DNA of 27,601 nt from a bacterium (GTDB lineage: Bacteria > Blakebacterota > Blakebacteria > Blakebacterales > Blakebacteraceae): NCBI GenBank assembly GCA_025774615.1, contig JALGVQ010000006.1, forward strand, positions 1 through 27,601, given 5' to 3'. How positions within the stretch are numbered: position 1 is the first letter of the stretch; each line of letters opens with the position of its first letter. A program made the translations under genes and the position numbers. This document shows, one piece after another, positions 7,249 to 14,907 of the stretch. Under the pieces are notes generated by a model. It made no database searches. It saw only the letters and a program-made list of their open reading frames with translations, and was not told the DNA's origin.

Positions 7249-8229
7249 ATGCCCAAAGGTGTTCTGGTGATAGCCGAGACCCGGGATGGTGAACTGCGCA
7301 GCGTGACGGCCGAAGCGATAAGCGCCGGTCGCTGGCTTGCTGATGGGAAAGGGGAGGAGTGCTCGGTCCTTCTGGCCGGGAGCGGGATCGCCGACCATGC
7401 AGGAGGACTCGGAGTGTATGGCGCCGATACGGTCTATCTGGCCGACCATGAAGCTCTCGGCGTGTACTCCGGAGAGCTCTGGCTCGAGGCGGCGGCAGAG
7501 GCAATTGCGGCTGCGGACCCGTCGATCATACTGATTGCGGCTACAAGCACCGGAAAAGATCTGGCTCCCCGGATAGCGGCGCGACTGGGCGCGGGTTATG
7601 CCGCGTCGTGCACGGGACTCAGCCTGGAAGAGGGAACCGTTGAGGCGACCAGGCCTGTATATGCCGGGAAGATCGTTGAGAAGGTCAGATTGTCGACTGC
7701 CGTTGGTGTTATCAGCATGCGCCCGAAGTCATTCGAGGTTGATGATTCCCGCAGTACTTCACCAGCGATCGAGCAGATCGATACTGCCTGGGCGACTGAT
7801 GCGAAGGGTGTTTCAGCCGGACCGGTCGAGGCGGCCGAGGGAGCGCGTGTCGACCTGACAGAGGCAGACCGGATCGTTTCGGGTGGACGCGGGATGGGTG
7901 GGCCGGAGAACTGGGGACTTCTGGAAGAGATCGCCGGACTTCTGGGCGCCGAACTCGGCGCTTCCCGTGCGGCGGTGGATGCCGGGTGGAGACCGCACAG
8001 CGAACAGGTGGGGCAGACCGGCAAAGTGGTAACGCCCGGGCTGTACGTGGCCTGCGGGATCTCCGGTGCCATGCAGCACCTGGCCGGAATGGGCCGCTCC
8101 AAAGTCATTGTGGCCATCAACAAGGACTCGGACGCACCGATCTTCCAGGTCGCCGACTATGGCGTTATCGGGAACGTGATGGAGGTACTCCCGGCGCTGG
8201 CAGAGGAATTGAGGAAACTGGAAGCGTAA
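7249..8229 (+). CDS. etfA: Electron transfer flavoprotein subunit alpha
   Basis: EtfA is the FAD-binding partner of EtfB. The 326-residue protein has the N-terminal alpha/beta domain (VLVIAETRDGELRSVTAEAI). The C-terminal FAD domain carries VSGGRGMGGPENW, then SRAAVDAGWRPHSEQVGQTG and VTPGLYVACGISGAMQHLAGM, ending with AINKDSDAPIFQVADYGVIG. All FAD-contacting segments are present, so the protein should be active. No extra N-terminal ferredoxin domain is seen, unlike some bifurcating EtfA proteins. TAAGGAG stands 11 bases before ATG 7249, and the gene follows etfB after 45 bases. It converges on the site-2 protease gene. Confidence 0.96.
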   Translation: MPKGVLVIAETRDGELRSVTAEAISAGRWLADGKGEECSVLLAGSGIADHAGGLGVYGADTVYLADHEALGVYSGELWLEAAAEAIAAADPSIILIAATSTGKDLAPRIAARLGAGYAASCTGLSLEEGTVEATRPVYAGKIVEKVRLSTAVGVISMRPKSFEVDDSRSTSPAIEQIDTAWATDAKGVSAGPVEAAEGARVDLTEADRIVSGGRGMGGPENWGLLEEIAGLLGAELGASRAAVDAGWRPHSEQVGQTGKVVTPGLYVACGISGAMQHLAGMGRSKVIVAINKDSDAPIFQVADYGVIGNVMEVLPALAEELRKLEA

Positions 8230-8254
8230 GTATTCTTCATCCCGGAACTGCTCT

Positions 8255-9286
8255 TCAGGTCGATTCGATCACATGGAGCAGGGTAGGGACGAAACAGAGG
8301 ACAAATACCACCAGGCATACCCAACCTATCATTCTTCTCTTCATATCGAGGGGGCTCTCATCAGGAACCGGTGGGTGCTTCAGGAGGAGCCCCTTCCAGA
8401 AGTCGATGAGACGAACATCTGTTTTGTGGGTCAGTTTCAAAAAAACCCAGACAATGCCGATCATCAGTGAAAAGATAACAGGGAATGCCAGCCACAGAAG
8501 GCTCACCGTAACTCCAAGTACGAACATCCCTGCAAACACCAGCTTACCGACCAACCATTGCCTGCGACCGAAGATTGCATATGCAAGATGCCCGCCATCC
8601 AGCGTTCCAAGTGGCAAGAGGTTCAGCATGGTGACGAAGAGGCCGACCCAGCCGGCCAGGCCGATCGGGTGGATCCACACTTCCATCCCCTCGGGTATCG
8701 GACCGAAAGTCAGATTCTGGATCGCCAGTGTCAGCACACTGTCTCCGAATGAAAATATTACAATGTCTGGATCGTTGAGTATCGGGAGAACGGCTGAGAC
8801 AGTGGAAAGCTGGTAGCCGATCAGGAGAGCGATCACGCTCGGAACGAATCCTGCCAGAGGGCCGGCCGCGCTGATATCGAAGAGTACCCTTCGGTCGGGG
8901 ATCGGAGATCGGATCGATATGAATGCACCCATGGTGCCGATGAAGTTCGGAAAGGGTATGAAGTAGGGGGGTGAAACTGCCACACCGTGACGACGGGCCT
9001 GCAGGTAATGACCGAACTCATGGCAGAGCAGAATGACCAGCAGCGGCACGGCGAAGATCCAGCCGTCCAGAAGGGTCGGCTGCCTGTCGAGGGTGGAGGC
9101 GGCCATACCTGCCCCGACCGTGAACGTGGAAAGGAGGGTGGCCAGAAAGAAAATGCCCGCCCTCCGCCAGCTGCGTCGATTCATATCCATGATCTCGCCA
9201 GCTGCAGGCACCTGCCAGCCGGGAACAGGCGGGCCTGTCCGGTCGCTCCCGGGATGGTCCTCAGGTGGCTGGTTGTACGGATCCAC
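8255..9286 (-). CDS. Site-2 protease family (M50) intramembrane metalloprotease
   Basis: M50 proteases cut substrates within the membrane. The first zinc motif HEFGHYLQARRHG lies in a helix after PLLVILLC. PPYFIPFPNFIGTMGAF and DISAAGPLAGF follow, and the third ligand sits in NLLPLGTLDGGHLAYAI. Five or six hydrophobic helices are visible. No PDZ domain is present, so it is not an RseP-type protein but resembles the EGY-like/bacterial group without PDZ. I chose GTG 9286 because GGGAG is seven bases upstream on the minus strand, giving 343 residues. The frame is open 17 codons further to GTG 9337, which lacks a ribosome site. The proline-rich N-terminal ~35 residues are cytoplasmic-like. No obvious sigma/anti-sigma partner lies nearby. 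Confidence 0.9.
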   Translation of the reverse strand: MDPYNQPPEDHPGSDRTGPPVPGWQVPAAGEIMDMNRRSWRRAGIFFLATLLSTFTVGAGMAASTLDRQPTLLDGWIFAVPLLVILLCHEFGHYLQARRHGVAVSPPYFIPFPNFIGTMGAFISIRSPIPDRRVLFDISAAGPLAGFVPSVIALLIGYQLSTVSAVLPILNDPDIVIFSFGDSVLTLAIQNLTFGPIPEGMEVWIHPIGLAGWVGLFVTMLNLLPLGTLDGGHLAYAIFGRRQWLVGKLVFAGMFVLGVTVSLLWLAFPVIFSLMIGIVWVFLKLTHKTDVRLIDFWKGLLLKHPPVPDESPLDMKRRMIGWVCLVVFVLCFVPTLLHVIEST

Positions 9287-9293
9287 TATCTTT

Positions 9294-9298
9294 CTCCC
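9294..9298 (-). promoter_or_regulatory. Shine-Dalgarno deciding the site-2 protease start
   Basis: GGGAG on the minus strand, followed by AAAGATA and then GTG (9286-9284). This normal 7-base spacing is the reason for preferring the internal GTG over the longer frame. Confidence 0.6.
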
Positions 9299-9400
9299 TG
9301 CGCATCGGCATCCCTGGGCGTCCTGGTGCACTGACACTGGACAAGAGGGTGACTCAGCTTGAGAGGGTCAAGAACGAAAGCCCCGTCTTGACACACAGAA

Positions 9401-9407
9401 GGGGAGG
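9401..9407 (+). promoter_or_regulatory. Shine-Dalgarno selecting a TTG start
   Basis: GGGGAGG stands seven bases before TTG 9415. It is 16 bases from ATG 9424, which is too far. It therefore argues for a TTG start of the M28-like gene. Confidence 0.6.
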
Positions 9408-9414
9408 TCTCAAT

Positions 9415-11277
9415 TTGCATTTTATGTCGCGTCCTCAACTGCCGTATGTAGCGGGCAGGCACGGTACGATCTGTCTGCTGTTCGTCTCACTGTTCATCGG
9501 GTCCGGCTGCGATCGGGGAGCCGGACTCAACGCTGACCGGATACTGCTTCCCTATATCGACGGACTCGTTGCAGACCAGCTTATTGAAAAGCTCGCGCCG
9601 CTGCAGCGCCTGCCGGGCACACCCGGGTTCGACAATGCCCTCGATCTGATACGTGAACAACTCGAGGCAGGGGGATTCAAAGTCGTGGAGGATCCACCGC
9701 CCGACGGCCTGCCCCTGACCGGTTATCCCGGTGGGTATGCATTTGTTCTTCAGGATTCTCTCCCCTATGAGATCACTGAACCGGTATCGGCCCGGCTTGA
9801 GGTGACAGGGCCGGATGGTTTCGTGGCCGCCGATACCCGACAGACCCCCATGGCTCTTGCGGGGAATTCCAGAGCAACTCCCGGTGAGGGTGTGACGACC
9901 CGGATGATCAACCTTGGAAACGGGACGTTCGCCCAGGAATACGAGGGAGTGGATGTCACCGGTGCCATTGTGTATGGCAGGCAACCGCTGGCCGACATCT
10001 ACCGGATGGCAGTCCTTGAGCGGGGTGCGGCCGGTGTGGTGAGTGCCTCCGCTCCGTCATGGCAGGGAACAGATCAGTACCCCGATCTGGTCTCTTTCAG
10101 CTCTGTCGGCAGGGTGGGTTTTGGATTTAAAGTGAGCACCGAGACCGCCTGGCGTCTTGAGGAAGCAATGGAGCGGGGGGGTGGGGAGGTCGAGGTACGG
10201 GCGACGGTGCAGACACGACTCCTCGAGGGACGATCACTCAGGACCCTGGTGGCTGAGATTCCCGGCAGTGAACTTCCGATGGAGCGGGTCGCTCTCATAG
10301 CGCCCTTCTCAGGTCCGGCCCCCGGTGGGGGTGATGTGAGTGGGGCAGCGGCTCTGGTAGAGACGGCCCTGGCGATACGAAAAGCGATTGAGGAAGGAGA
10401 GCTCGATCGTCCCCGTCGCGGAATCGTGTTCGTATGGGGGGCGGTGATGATGGGTTTCAGGTCATGGGCGGATCATCACATGACCGTGGTAGATGAACTC
10501 CATTCGGCAACAGTGGTCCACCTTCTGGCCGGCGATCAGGGTGTGGAATTGTCCCGGCTCCTCCTCGAGGGTGTGCCGGATCCCTCTTCGATCTGGACCC
10601 GGCCACCCGATGAACATACCCCCTGGGGCGCAGCCAATCCGCCTCACTGGCCTTTCGAGGGGCATTACCTGAGTCTGCTGACCGCCGATGCGGCGATGAG
10701 GATCGTTGGACAGAGAGGGGCCCGGGAGGTGATCGTCCACCCCTTTGAAGGGGGAGTGGACCACGAAGAGCTGCTGGAGTTGCTGATTCCCAGTCAGAGG
10801 ATCTGGTCTTTCCCCGACAGACTCTATCGATCAAGTCTCGATACACCAGAGCATGTCGATCGGGAGCTCGTGATCGTGGGCGCCGGCATCGCCGCTGTTA
10901 CGGCTTTCGAGATCGCGATGGCCGACATGATAGCGGCACAGCGGCTGGTGAACCTGGTCTACGACAGCGCGCTGGCACGGATGGAGATCTTGCTCGAGCT
11001 GGCAGCGGAGAACCTGCAGGTGGATGAAGCCGGGGTCCCGACCACAGGTGACCGATTCCTCGAACAGGATATCCTGAATGCCTGGAAGATCTGGTTCCTT
11101 GAAGCGCTGGAATCGATAAGCGCTCATCCTCCCGCTGATTCCGCACTGCTGATGCAGGGTTCGATAAAGTCGACGATGCGCGTTCTTGACCAGGAGTGGG
11201 ACAAGAGGATGCAGGCGATCGGTCTTGTTCCCCTTCCCCTGCCACAGAGATTGTTGCCCAATGTGGAGTGGCAGTGA
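9415..11277 (+). CDS. Secreted M28-like protein, zinc ligands lost (probable pseudo-peptidase)
   Basis: From TTG 9415 this encodes 620 residues. A hydrophobic signal (ICLLFVSLFIGSGC) ends at Cys32, so it may be a lipoprotein, although Gly rather than Leu at -3 makes the lipobox weak. After a PA-like insert (~100-270) comes an M28 peptidase fold: VALIAPFSG... GGGDVSGAAALVETA... RRGIVFVWGAVMMGF... VVHLLAGD... YRSSLDTPEHVD. In active M28 enzymes these places hold HxD, D(D/N)xSG, EE, LDM and YHTxxDT. Here only Asp307 survives: the His is Pro/Phe 297-298, the Glu pair is Val344-Met345, the Asp is near Leu371 and the last His is Arg472/Ser473. It thus looks enzymatically dead and may bind or scaffold. 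Its stop overlaps the next start (GTGA). Confidence 0.75.
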   Translation: MHFMSRPQLPYVAGRHGTICLLFVSLFIGSGCDRGAGLNADRILLPYIDGLVADQLIEKLAPLQRLPGTPGFDNALDLIREQLEAGGFKVVEDPPPDGLPLTGYPGGYAFVLQDSLPYEITEPVSARLEVTGPDGFVAADTRQTPMALAGNSRATPGEGVTTRMINLGNGTFAQEYEGVDVTGAIVYGRQPLADIYRMAVLERGAAGVVSASAPSWQGTDQYPDLVSFSSVGRVGFGFKVSTETAWRLEEAMERGGGEVEVRATVQTRLLEGRSLRTLVAEIPGSELPMERVALIAPFSGPAPGGGDVSGAAALVETALAIRKAIEEGELDRPRRGIVFVWGAVMMGFRSWADHHMTVVDELHSATVVHLLAGDQGVELSRLLLEGVPDPSSIWTRPPDEHTPWGAANPPHWPFEGHYLSLLTADAAMRIVGQRGAREVIVHPFEGGVDHEELLELLIPSQRIWSFPDRLYRSSLDTPEHVDRELVIVGAGIAAVTAFEIAMADMIAAQRLVNLVYDSALARMEILLELAAENLQVDEAGVPTTGDRFLEQDILNAWKIWFLEALESISAHPPADSALLMQGSIKSTMRVLDQEWDKRMQAIGLVPLPLPQRLLPNVEWQ

Positions 11278-12737
11278 GATTCCTCCCTGGTGCGGTCCTT
11301 CTCTTTCTTGGAATCACAGCCGGGACAGGACACTCTCATGGCAGACAGAACGCTCTCTACTCACCTGAAGAGTGGGAATCGATCACCGTCACCCGGTTCG
11401 CCAGTCAGGTCGTTCCGGGGACGCGGTATACGGCCGTGGCTACGACCGGCGGTCTCCTTCTTTACGACCATTTGAGACGAAGATGGCGGAACCCTCTTAC
11501 ACCGGCCGATGGCCTTCCTGCCGGCGCGATCGAGAGGATCGGGATCGGGTCGGACGGGACGATCGTTGTGGTGACGGGTTCAGAAGAGGTCCGTGTGGAT
11601 CCCTCGACGGGCTACCTCAGGAGTGACCGCTTTCCGGAAATGGCTCCACCGCCATCGCCTTCACTGCCGACAAATCTCTTCAGTGATCCCGGCTACCTCT
11701 ATCTGGGCGACGGCAGGATCAGAGGCCCGCTCAATGTTGTTGCCCCGGTGACCGACATCAGGGCAGGGGAGGGATCGGACGTGTGGATGACGACCTGGGG
11801 ACTCGGTCTGGGGTATGCCGACATGCGCACTCTCCAGCTGGAGATGATGCCCCATGGCCTGTGGAGTGGGGATGTGCGGGCACTGGTCGTGACCGATGAC
11901 ATGCTGATCGCGGGTGGGCCGGGTGATTTCAGGTCGACCGGCGGTGTGACCGAATGGCGGATGGCAGGGGACACCTGGGAGTATGTGCTGGCTGATGAAA
12001 CCATGGGACTCCTCTCCGACCGGGTTGTCGATCTTGCCCTCGATGGCCCGGAGGTGTGGATGGCGATCGACGCGGGAGTGGCTCGCAGGGAGCAGAGCGG
12101 GAGGTGGCGGACGTGGACGGAGCGGGATGGACTTCCCGATCATCGGACAACATCGATCACCGTCGGGTGCGGCGCTGTCTGGCTGGGAACCCTGCGGGGC
12201 GCGGTGGCGATCACCGGTGATTCATTGACCGGTGTTCCGCTTCCCCGGGAGGCTGTAGTCAGAGACATGGCCGCAGGTGAGGGTGCGGTGTGGTTTGCGA
12301 CCGAAAGCGGTAGCTGGGGATATCGGGGCACCTGGCCCGATGGTACGCTCTTCCGCCTGCGACACCCTGATGGAAGGCTCGACGGATCAGTTGATGTGGT
12401 GGGCACGTGGGGAGATGAAGTCTGGTGGGCGGGATCGCGTGGTATGGTAGCGTATGATTCCGGGAGCGGTGAATGGCTCCCCGTGCCGGAGGTGGGACCC
12501 CTCCTTCCGGGGGAGGCCACCTCGCTGACGCTGGACGATGCGAATGTATGGCTGACAACCATCCGGGGCGTGTGGCGTCTCATCCGTGATTCCGGCCAAT
12601 GGTATCACTATGATGAATCGGACGGCCTGCTCGATTCCCGGGTGTGGTGCTCGGCTCTCACGGGGAATACCATCTGGTTCGGAACCCGGGCGGGGATCAC
12701 CCGGTTCGACTTCTCTCTGAGGAGGAAGACACCGTGA
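11274..12737 (+). CDS. Secreted beta-propeller protein (two-component-regulator-propeller repeats)
   Basis: This is a 487-residue protein with an N-terminal signal-like segment (FLPGAVLLFLGITAG). The remainder is built of propeller blades: the pattern VW(M/L/F)xTxxG recurs at least seven times (VWMTTWGLGLGYAD, VWMAIDAGVARRE, VWLGTLRGAVAI, VWFATESGSWGY, VWWAGSRGMVAYD, VWLTTIRGVWRL, IWFGTRAGITRFD). These are Reg_prop-type repeats known from the sensor part of hybrid histidine kinases. Here no kinase follows and the chain ends after the last blade, so it is a free-standing periplasmic or surface propeller, presumably binding a ligand or partner. GTG 11274 is preferred because GGAG lies five bases upstream. 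It overlaps both neighbours by four bases, and coupling to the M28-like gene suggests related jobs. Confidence 0.75.
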   Translation: MRFLPGAVLLFLGITAGTGHSHGRQNALYSPEEWESITVTRFASQVVPGTRYTAVATTGGLLLYDHLRRRWRNPLTPADGLPAGAIERIGIGSDGTIVVVTGSEEVRVDPSTGYLRSDRFPEMAPPPSPSLPTNLFSDPGYLYLGDGRIRGPLNVVAPVTDIRAGEGSDVWMTTWGLGLGYADMRTLQLEMMPHGLWSGDVRALVVTDDMLIAGGPGDFRSTGGVTEWRMAGDTWEYVLADETMGLLSDRVVDLALDGPEVWMAIDAGVARREQSGRWRTWTERDGLPDHRTTSITVGCGAVWLGTLRGAVAITGDSLTGVPLPREAVVRDMAAGEGAVWFATESGSWGYRGTWPDGTLFRLRHPDGRLDGSVDVVGTWGDEVWWAGSRGMVAYDSGSGEWLPVPEVGPLLPGEATSLTLDDANVWLTTIRGVWRLIRDSGQWYHYDESDGLLDSRVWCSALTGNTIWFGTRAGITRFDFSLRRKTP

Positions 12738-13813
12738 AGAGGGGGACGACCGATGGAGGCACGGGGCCGATGGGCCCTGAGTTCCGACTCATCGAGATAC
12801 TGGCCGGACGCCTCGGTCCGGGTACCCCTCTGCCCGGGGATGGCCTCGCGATCGGGATCGGTGATGATGCAGCGGCCTGGGAGATCGCCCCGGGTATTCT
12901 GGGTTTGTTGACGATCGACACGGTCGTGGAGGGAGTGCATGCCTTCGGGCATGAACCGCCGGAAGGCGTCGGGGCGAGGGCTCTGACCGCGGCGGTGAGT
13001 GACATACCCGCCATGGGAGGCACACCGCTGGTGGCGGTGGTCGGTCTCCAGGTCCCCGCGGAGGCGGACGACCGGCAACTCGAACAGCTGTATGAAGGTA
13101 TCCGGGAGGAAGCAGACCTGCTCGGGGTGGCGGTTGTCGGAGGAGATGTGGTGGACACACCGGGACCGCTGGCGATCTCGATAGCCGTTTTCGGTACCGT
13201 CCGGGCTGAACGCCTCTGGAAGCGATCGGGCGCACAACCGGGTGATGTGGTCGCCGTCACCGGCCGACTCGGAGGCAGCAGGGCAGGAGTGGAACTGCTT
13301 GCTCTCGACAGGGATCTGTCGTCGGGTGAGTGGCCGGCCGCGCTCATCGAACGACACATCCGGCCGCACGCCAGAGTACGGGCGGCTGCCGCGATAAACC
13401 GGCATGGAGGAGTGAACAGCGCGATCGATATCAGTGACGGTCTGTCGAGTGAGGCCTGGCATCTGGCACTCGATTCGGGGGTCGAGCTGACGCTTGAAGC
13501 CGACGCTATCCCGATCTGTTCCGGAGTGGAGGAGTTTCTCAGGTGGCGGGCACGGGAACGGGGGGAGACGTACAGCGAAGACGATCCTGCCTGTTACGCG
13601 CTCGATTCAGGTGAGGAGTTCGAACTCCTCCTCACGCTTTCACCCGATCACCCGGCTCTCGATGAAGAGGACCTCGATGGTGACGGCCCACTGACCGTGA
13701 TCGGCCATGTCAGCGCCGGCAAGGCAGACGTGATATTGCAGGAGGGATCGGGCCACAGGTCGATCCAACCCGGCGGCTGGAGTCACCGGAAGTCTGACAG
13801 GGGAGAGGGGTAA
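12734..13813 (+). CDS. thiL: Thiamine-monophosphate kinase
   Basis: ThiL phosphorylates thiamine monophosphate to thiamine pyrophosphate with ATP, the last step of the pathway. Its 359 residues are near family length. Visible motifs are GIGDDAAAW with the paired metal-binding aspartates, TIDTVVEGVHAF, VSDIPAMGGTPLVAVVGL, VVGGDVVDTPGPL, IDISDGLSSEAWHLA and SGEEFELLLTLSP. The usual GGEDYELL is here SGEEFELL, a mild change. GTG 12734 has GGAGGAA six bases upstream and overlaps the propeller stop as GTGA, so it is translated by coupling. No other thiamine gene is adjacent. Confidence 0.94.
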   Translation: MKRGTTDGGTGPMGPEFRLIEILAGRLGPGTPLPGDGLAIGIGDDAAAWEIAPGILGLLTIDTVVEGVHAFGHEPPEGVGARALTAAVSDIPAMGGTPLVAVVGLQVPAEADDRQLEQLYEGIREEADLLGVAVVGGDVVDTPGPLAISIAVFGTVRAERLWKRSGAQPGDVVAVTGRLGGSRAGVELLALDRDLSSGEWPAALIERHIRPHARVRAAAAINRHGGVNSAIDISDGLSSEAWHLALDSGVELTLEADAIPICSGVEEFLRWRARERGETYSEDDPACYALDSGEEFELLLTLSPDHPALDEEDLDGDGPLTVIGHVSAGKADVILQEGSGHRSIQPGGWSHRKSDRGEG

Positions 13814-13846
13814 CGTGCCGCGGTTATGGTGGATGAGGAGCAAGCG

Positions 13847-14524
13847 ATGATCAGGGCAGTCATTTTCGACCTCGACAACACGCTTATCGATTTCATGCGC
13901 ATGAAGGATGAAGCGGTGAAAGCGGCCGCTGATGCCATGGTGGATGTCGGGCTTGTTCTGACGGTGGAAGAAGTGATCGAGGGGATCGAGGAGGTGTATT
14001 CCAGAAAGGGGATCGAATACCAGCAGGTGTTCGATGATTTTCTGATCGAGCGTCTCGGTGAAATCGACTGGAAGATCCTCGCCGCGGGAGTCCTGGCCTA
14101 TCGACGAAGAAGAGAGGCCCATCTCGTCCTCTATCCGCACACCCGAACGACCCTGGTACGACTGGTCAAGACGGGGATACAACTGGCGGTGGTAACAGAC
14201 GCTCCCCGGCGGGAAGCGTGGATGCGGCTCGTTGCGCTCGGCATCCACAATCTCTTCGATGTTGTGGTGACATTTGAGGATACAGGAAAACAGAAACCTG
14301 ATCCCGCCCCGTTCCAGAGAGCTCTGGAGATTCTCGGGATCGAAACCGGCGAAGCGCTCATGGTCGGTGACTGGGCCGAACGTGACATGACCGGCGCCGC
14401 TCGACTCGGCATCGGAACCGTGTTCGCCCGGTATGGGGACGTGTTCAACACTGTAGATCCCGGCGCCGATCATGAGATAGACGATATCGCCGAGCTGGTG
14501 GAGATCGTGGACGGAAAACGGTGA
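13847..14524 (+). CDS. HAD-superfamily hydrolase (phosphatase-like)
   Basis: This is a 225-residue haloacid-dehalogenase-fold protein of subfamily I with a helical cap. All four motifs are present: VIFDLDNTL with the nucleophile Asp and the acid Asp, AVVTDAPRR with the Thr, KQKPDPAPF with the Lys, and MVGDWAERDMTGA with the metal-binding Asp pair. It resembles phosphoglycolate-phosphatase or 5'-nucleotidase relatives, but the substrate cannot be read. GAGGAG is six bases before ATG 13847; an in-frame ATG at 13826 has no such site. Placed between thiL and acpS, it could be a thiamine- or coenzyme-related phosphatase, which is a guess from position only. Confidence 0.88.
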   Translation: MIRAVIFDLDNTLIDFMRMKDEAVKAAADAMVDVGLVLTVEEVIEGIEEVYSRKGIEYQQVFDDFLIERLGEIDWKILAAGVLAYRRRREAHLVLYPHTRTTLVRLVKTGIQLAVVTDAPRREAWMRLVALGIHNLFDVVVTFEDTGKQKPDPAPFQRALEILGIETGEALMVGDWAERDMTGAARLGIGTVFARYGDVFNTVDPGADHEIDDIAELVEIVDGKR

Positions 14525-14907
14525 GTGTGCTCTCGGTCGGAATAGACCTCCTCGAGGTGAAAAGAATGGAGAGAGCGATCGAGCGATGGGGACCGAGGTT
14601 GCTGGAGCGCGTATTCACTGCCGGTGAGCGGCAGGAGTCGGAGCGGGGAGTTCAGGCGCAGGCTCTTGCCGCGCGGTATGCCGCCAAGGAAGCGGTCTCC
14701 AAATGTCTCCGCACCGGTTTCTCCCGGGGTGTGTACCGGAAGGATATCGAGGTGGTGAGTGATGAGCGGGGCGCGCCCGGGATCGTTCTTCACGGCGGCG
14801 CGGCGCGCGTGGCGGCAGGCGCCCGGTTTCAACTGAGTCTCACTCATACTGACGGGATGGCGGCAGCGGTTGCCGTCATGCTCGAACCCCTGGAAGAGGT
14901 ATCATGA
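14521..14907 (+). CDS. acpS: Holo-[acyl-carrier-protein] synthase
   Basis: AcpS moves 4'-phosphopantetheine from coenzyme A to a serine of apo-ACP, activating fatty acid synthesis. The 128-residue protein has GIDLLEVKRME near the N-terminus with the Mg-binding Asp. LAARYAAKEAVSKCL at about 52-66 holds the Glu and the Lys-rich CoA-binding helix. QLSLTHTDGMAAAVAVM forms the C-terminal strand. GTG 14521 overlaps the HAD stop (GTGA), and its own TGA overlaps the next ATG. An acpS-nnr order is common in bacteria. Confidence 0.94.
   Translation: MSVLSVGIDLLEVKRMERAIERWGPRLLERVFTAGERQESERGVQAQALAARYAAKEAVSKCLRTGFSRGVYRKDIEVVSDERGAPGIVLHGGAARVAAGARFQLSLTHTDGMAAAVAVMLEPLEEVS

Noticed and set aside
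7986-8816. 276-codon open frame on + across the etfA end and the site-2 protease
   Set aside because: Both overlapped genes are strongly supported by motifs; this frame shows none and spans two opposite-strand genes.
9388-9416. TTGACA upstream of the M28-like gene as a -35 box
   Set aside because: The matching -10 position would fall on or after the ribosome site and start codon, so the spacing does not work.
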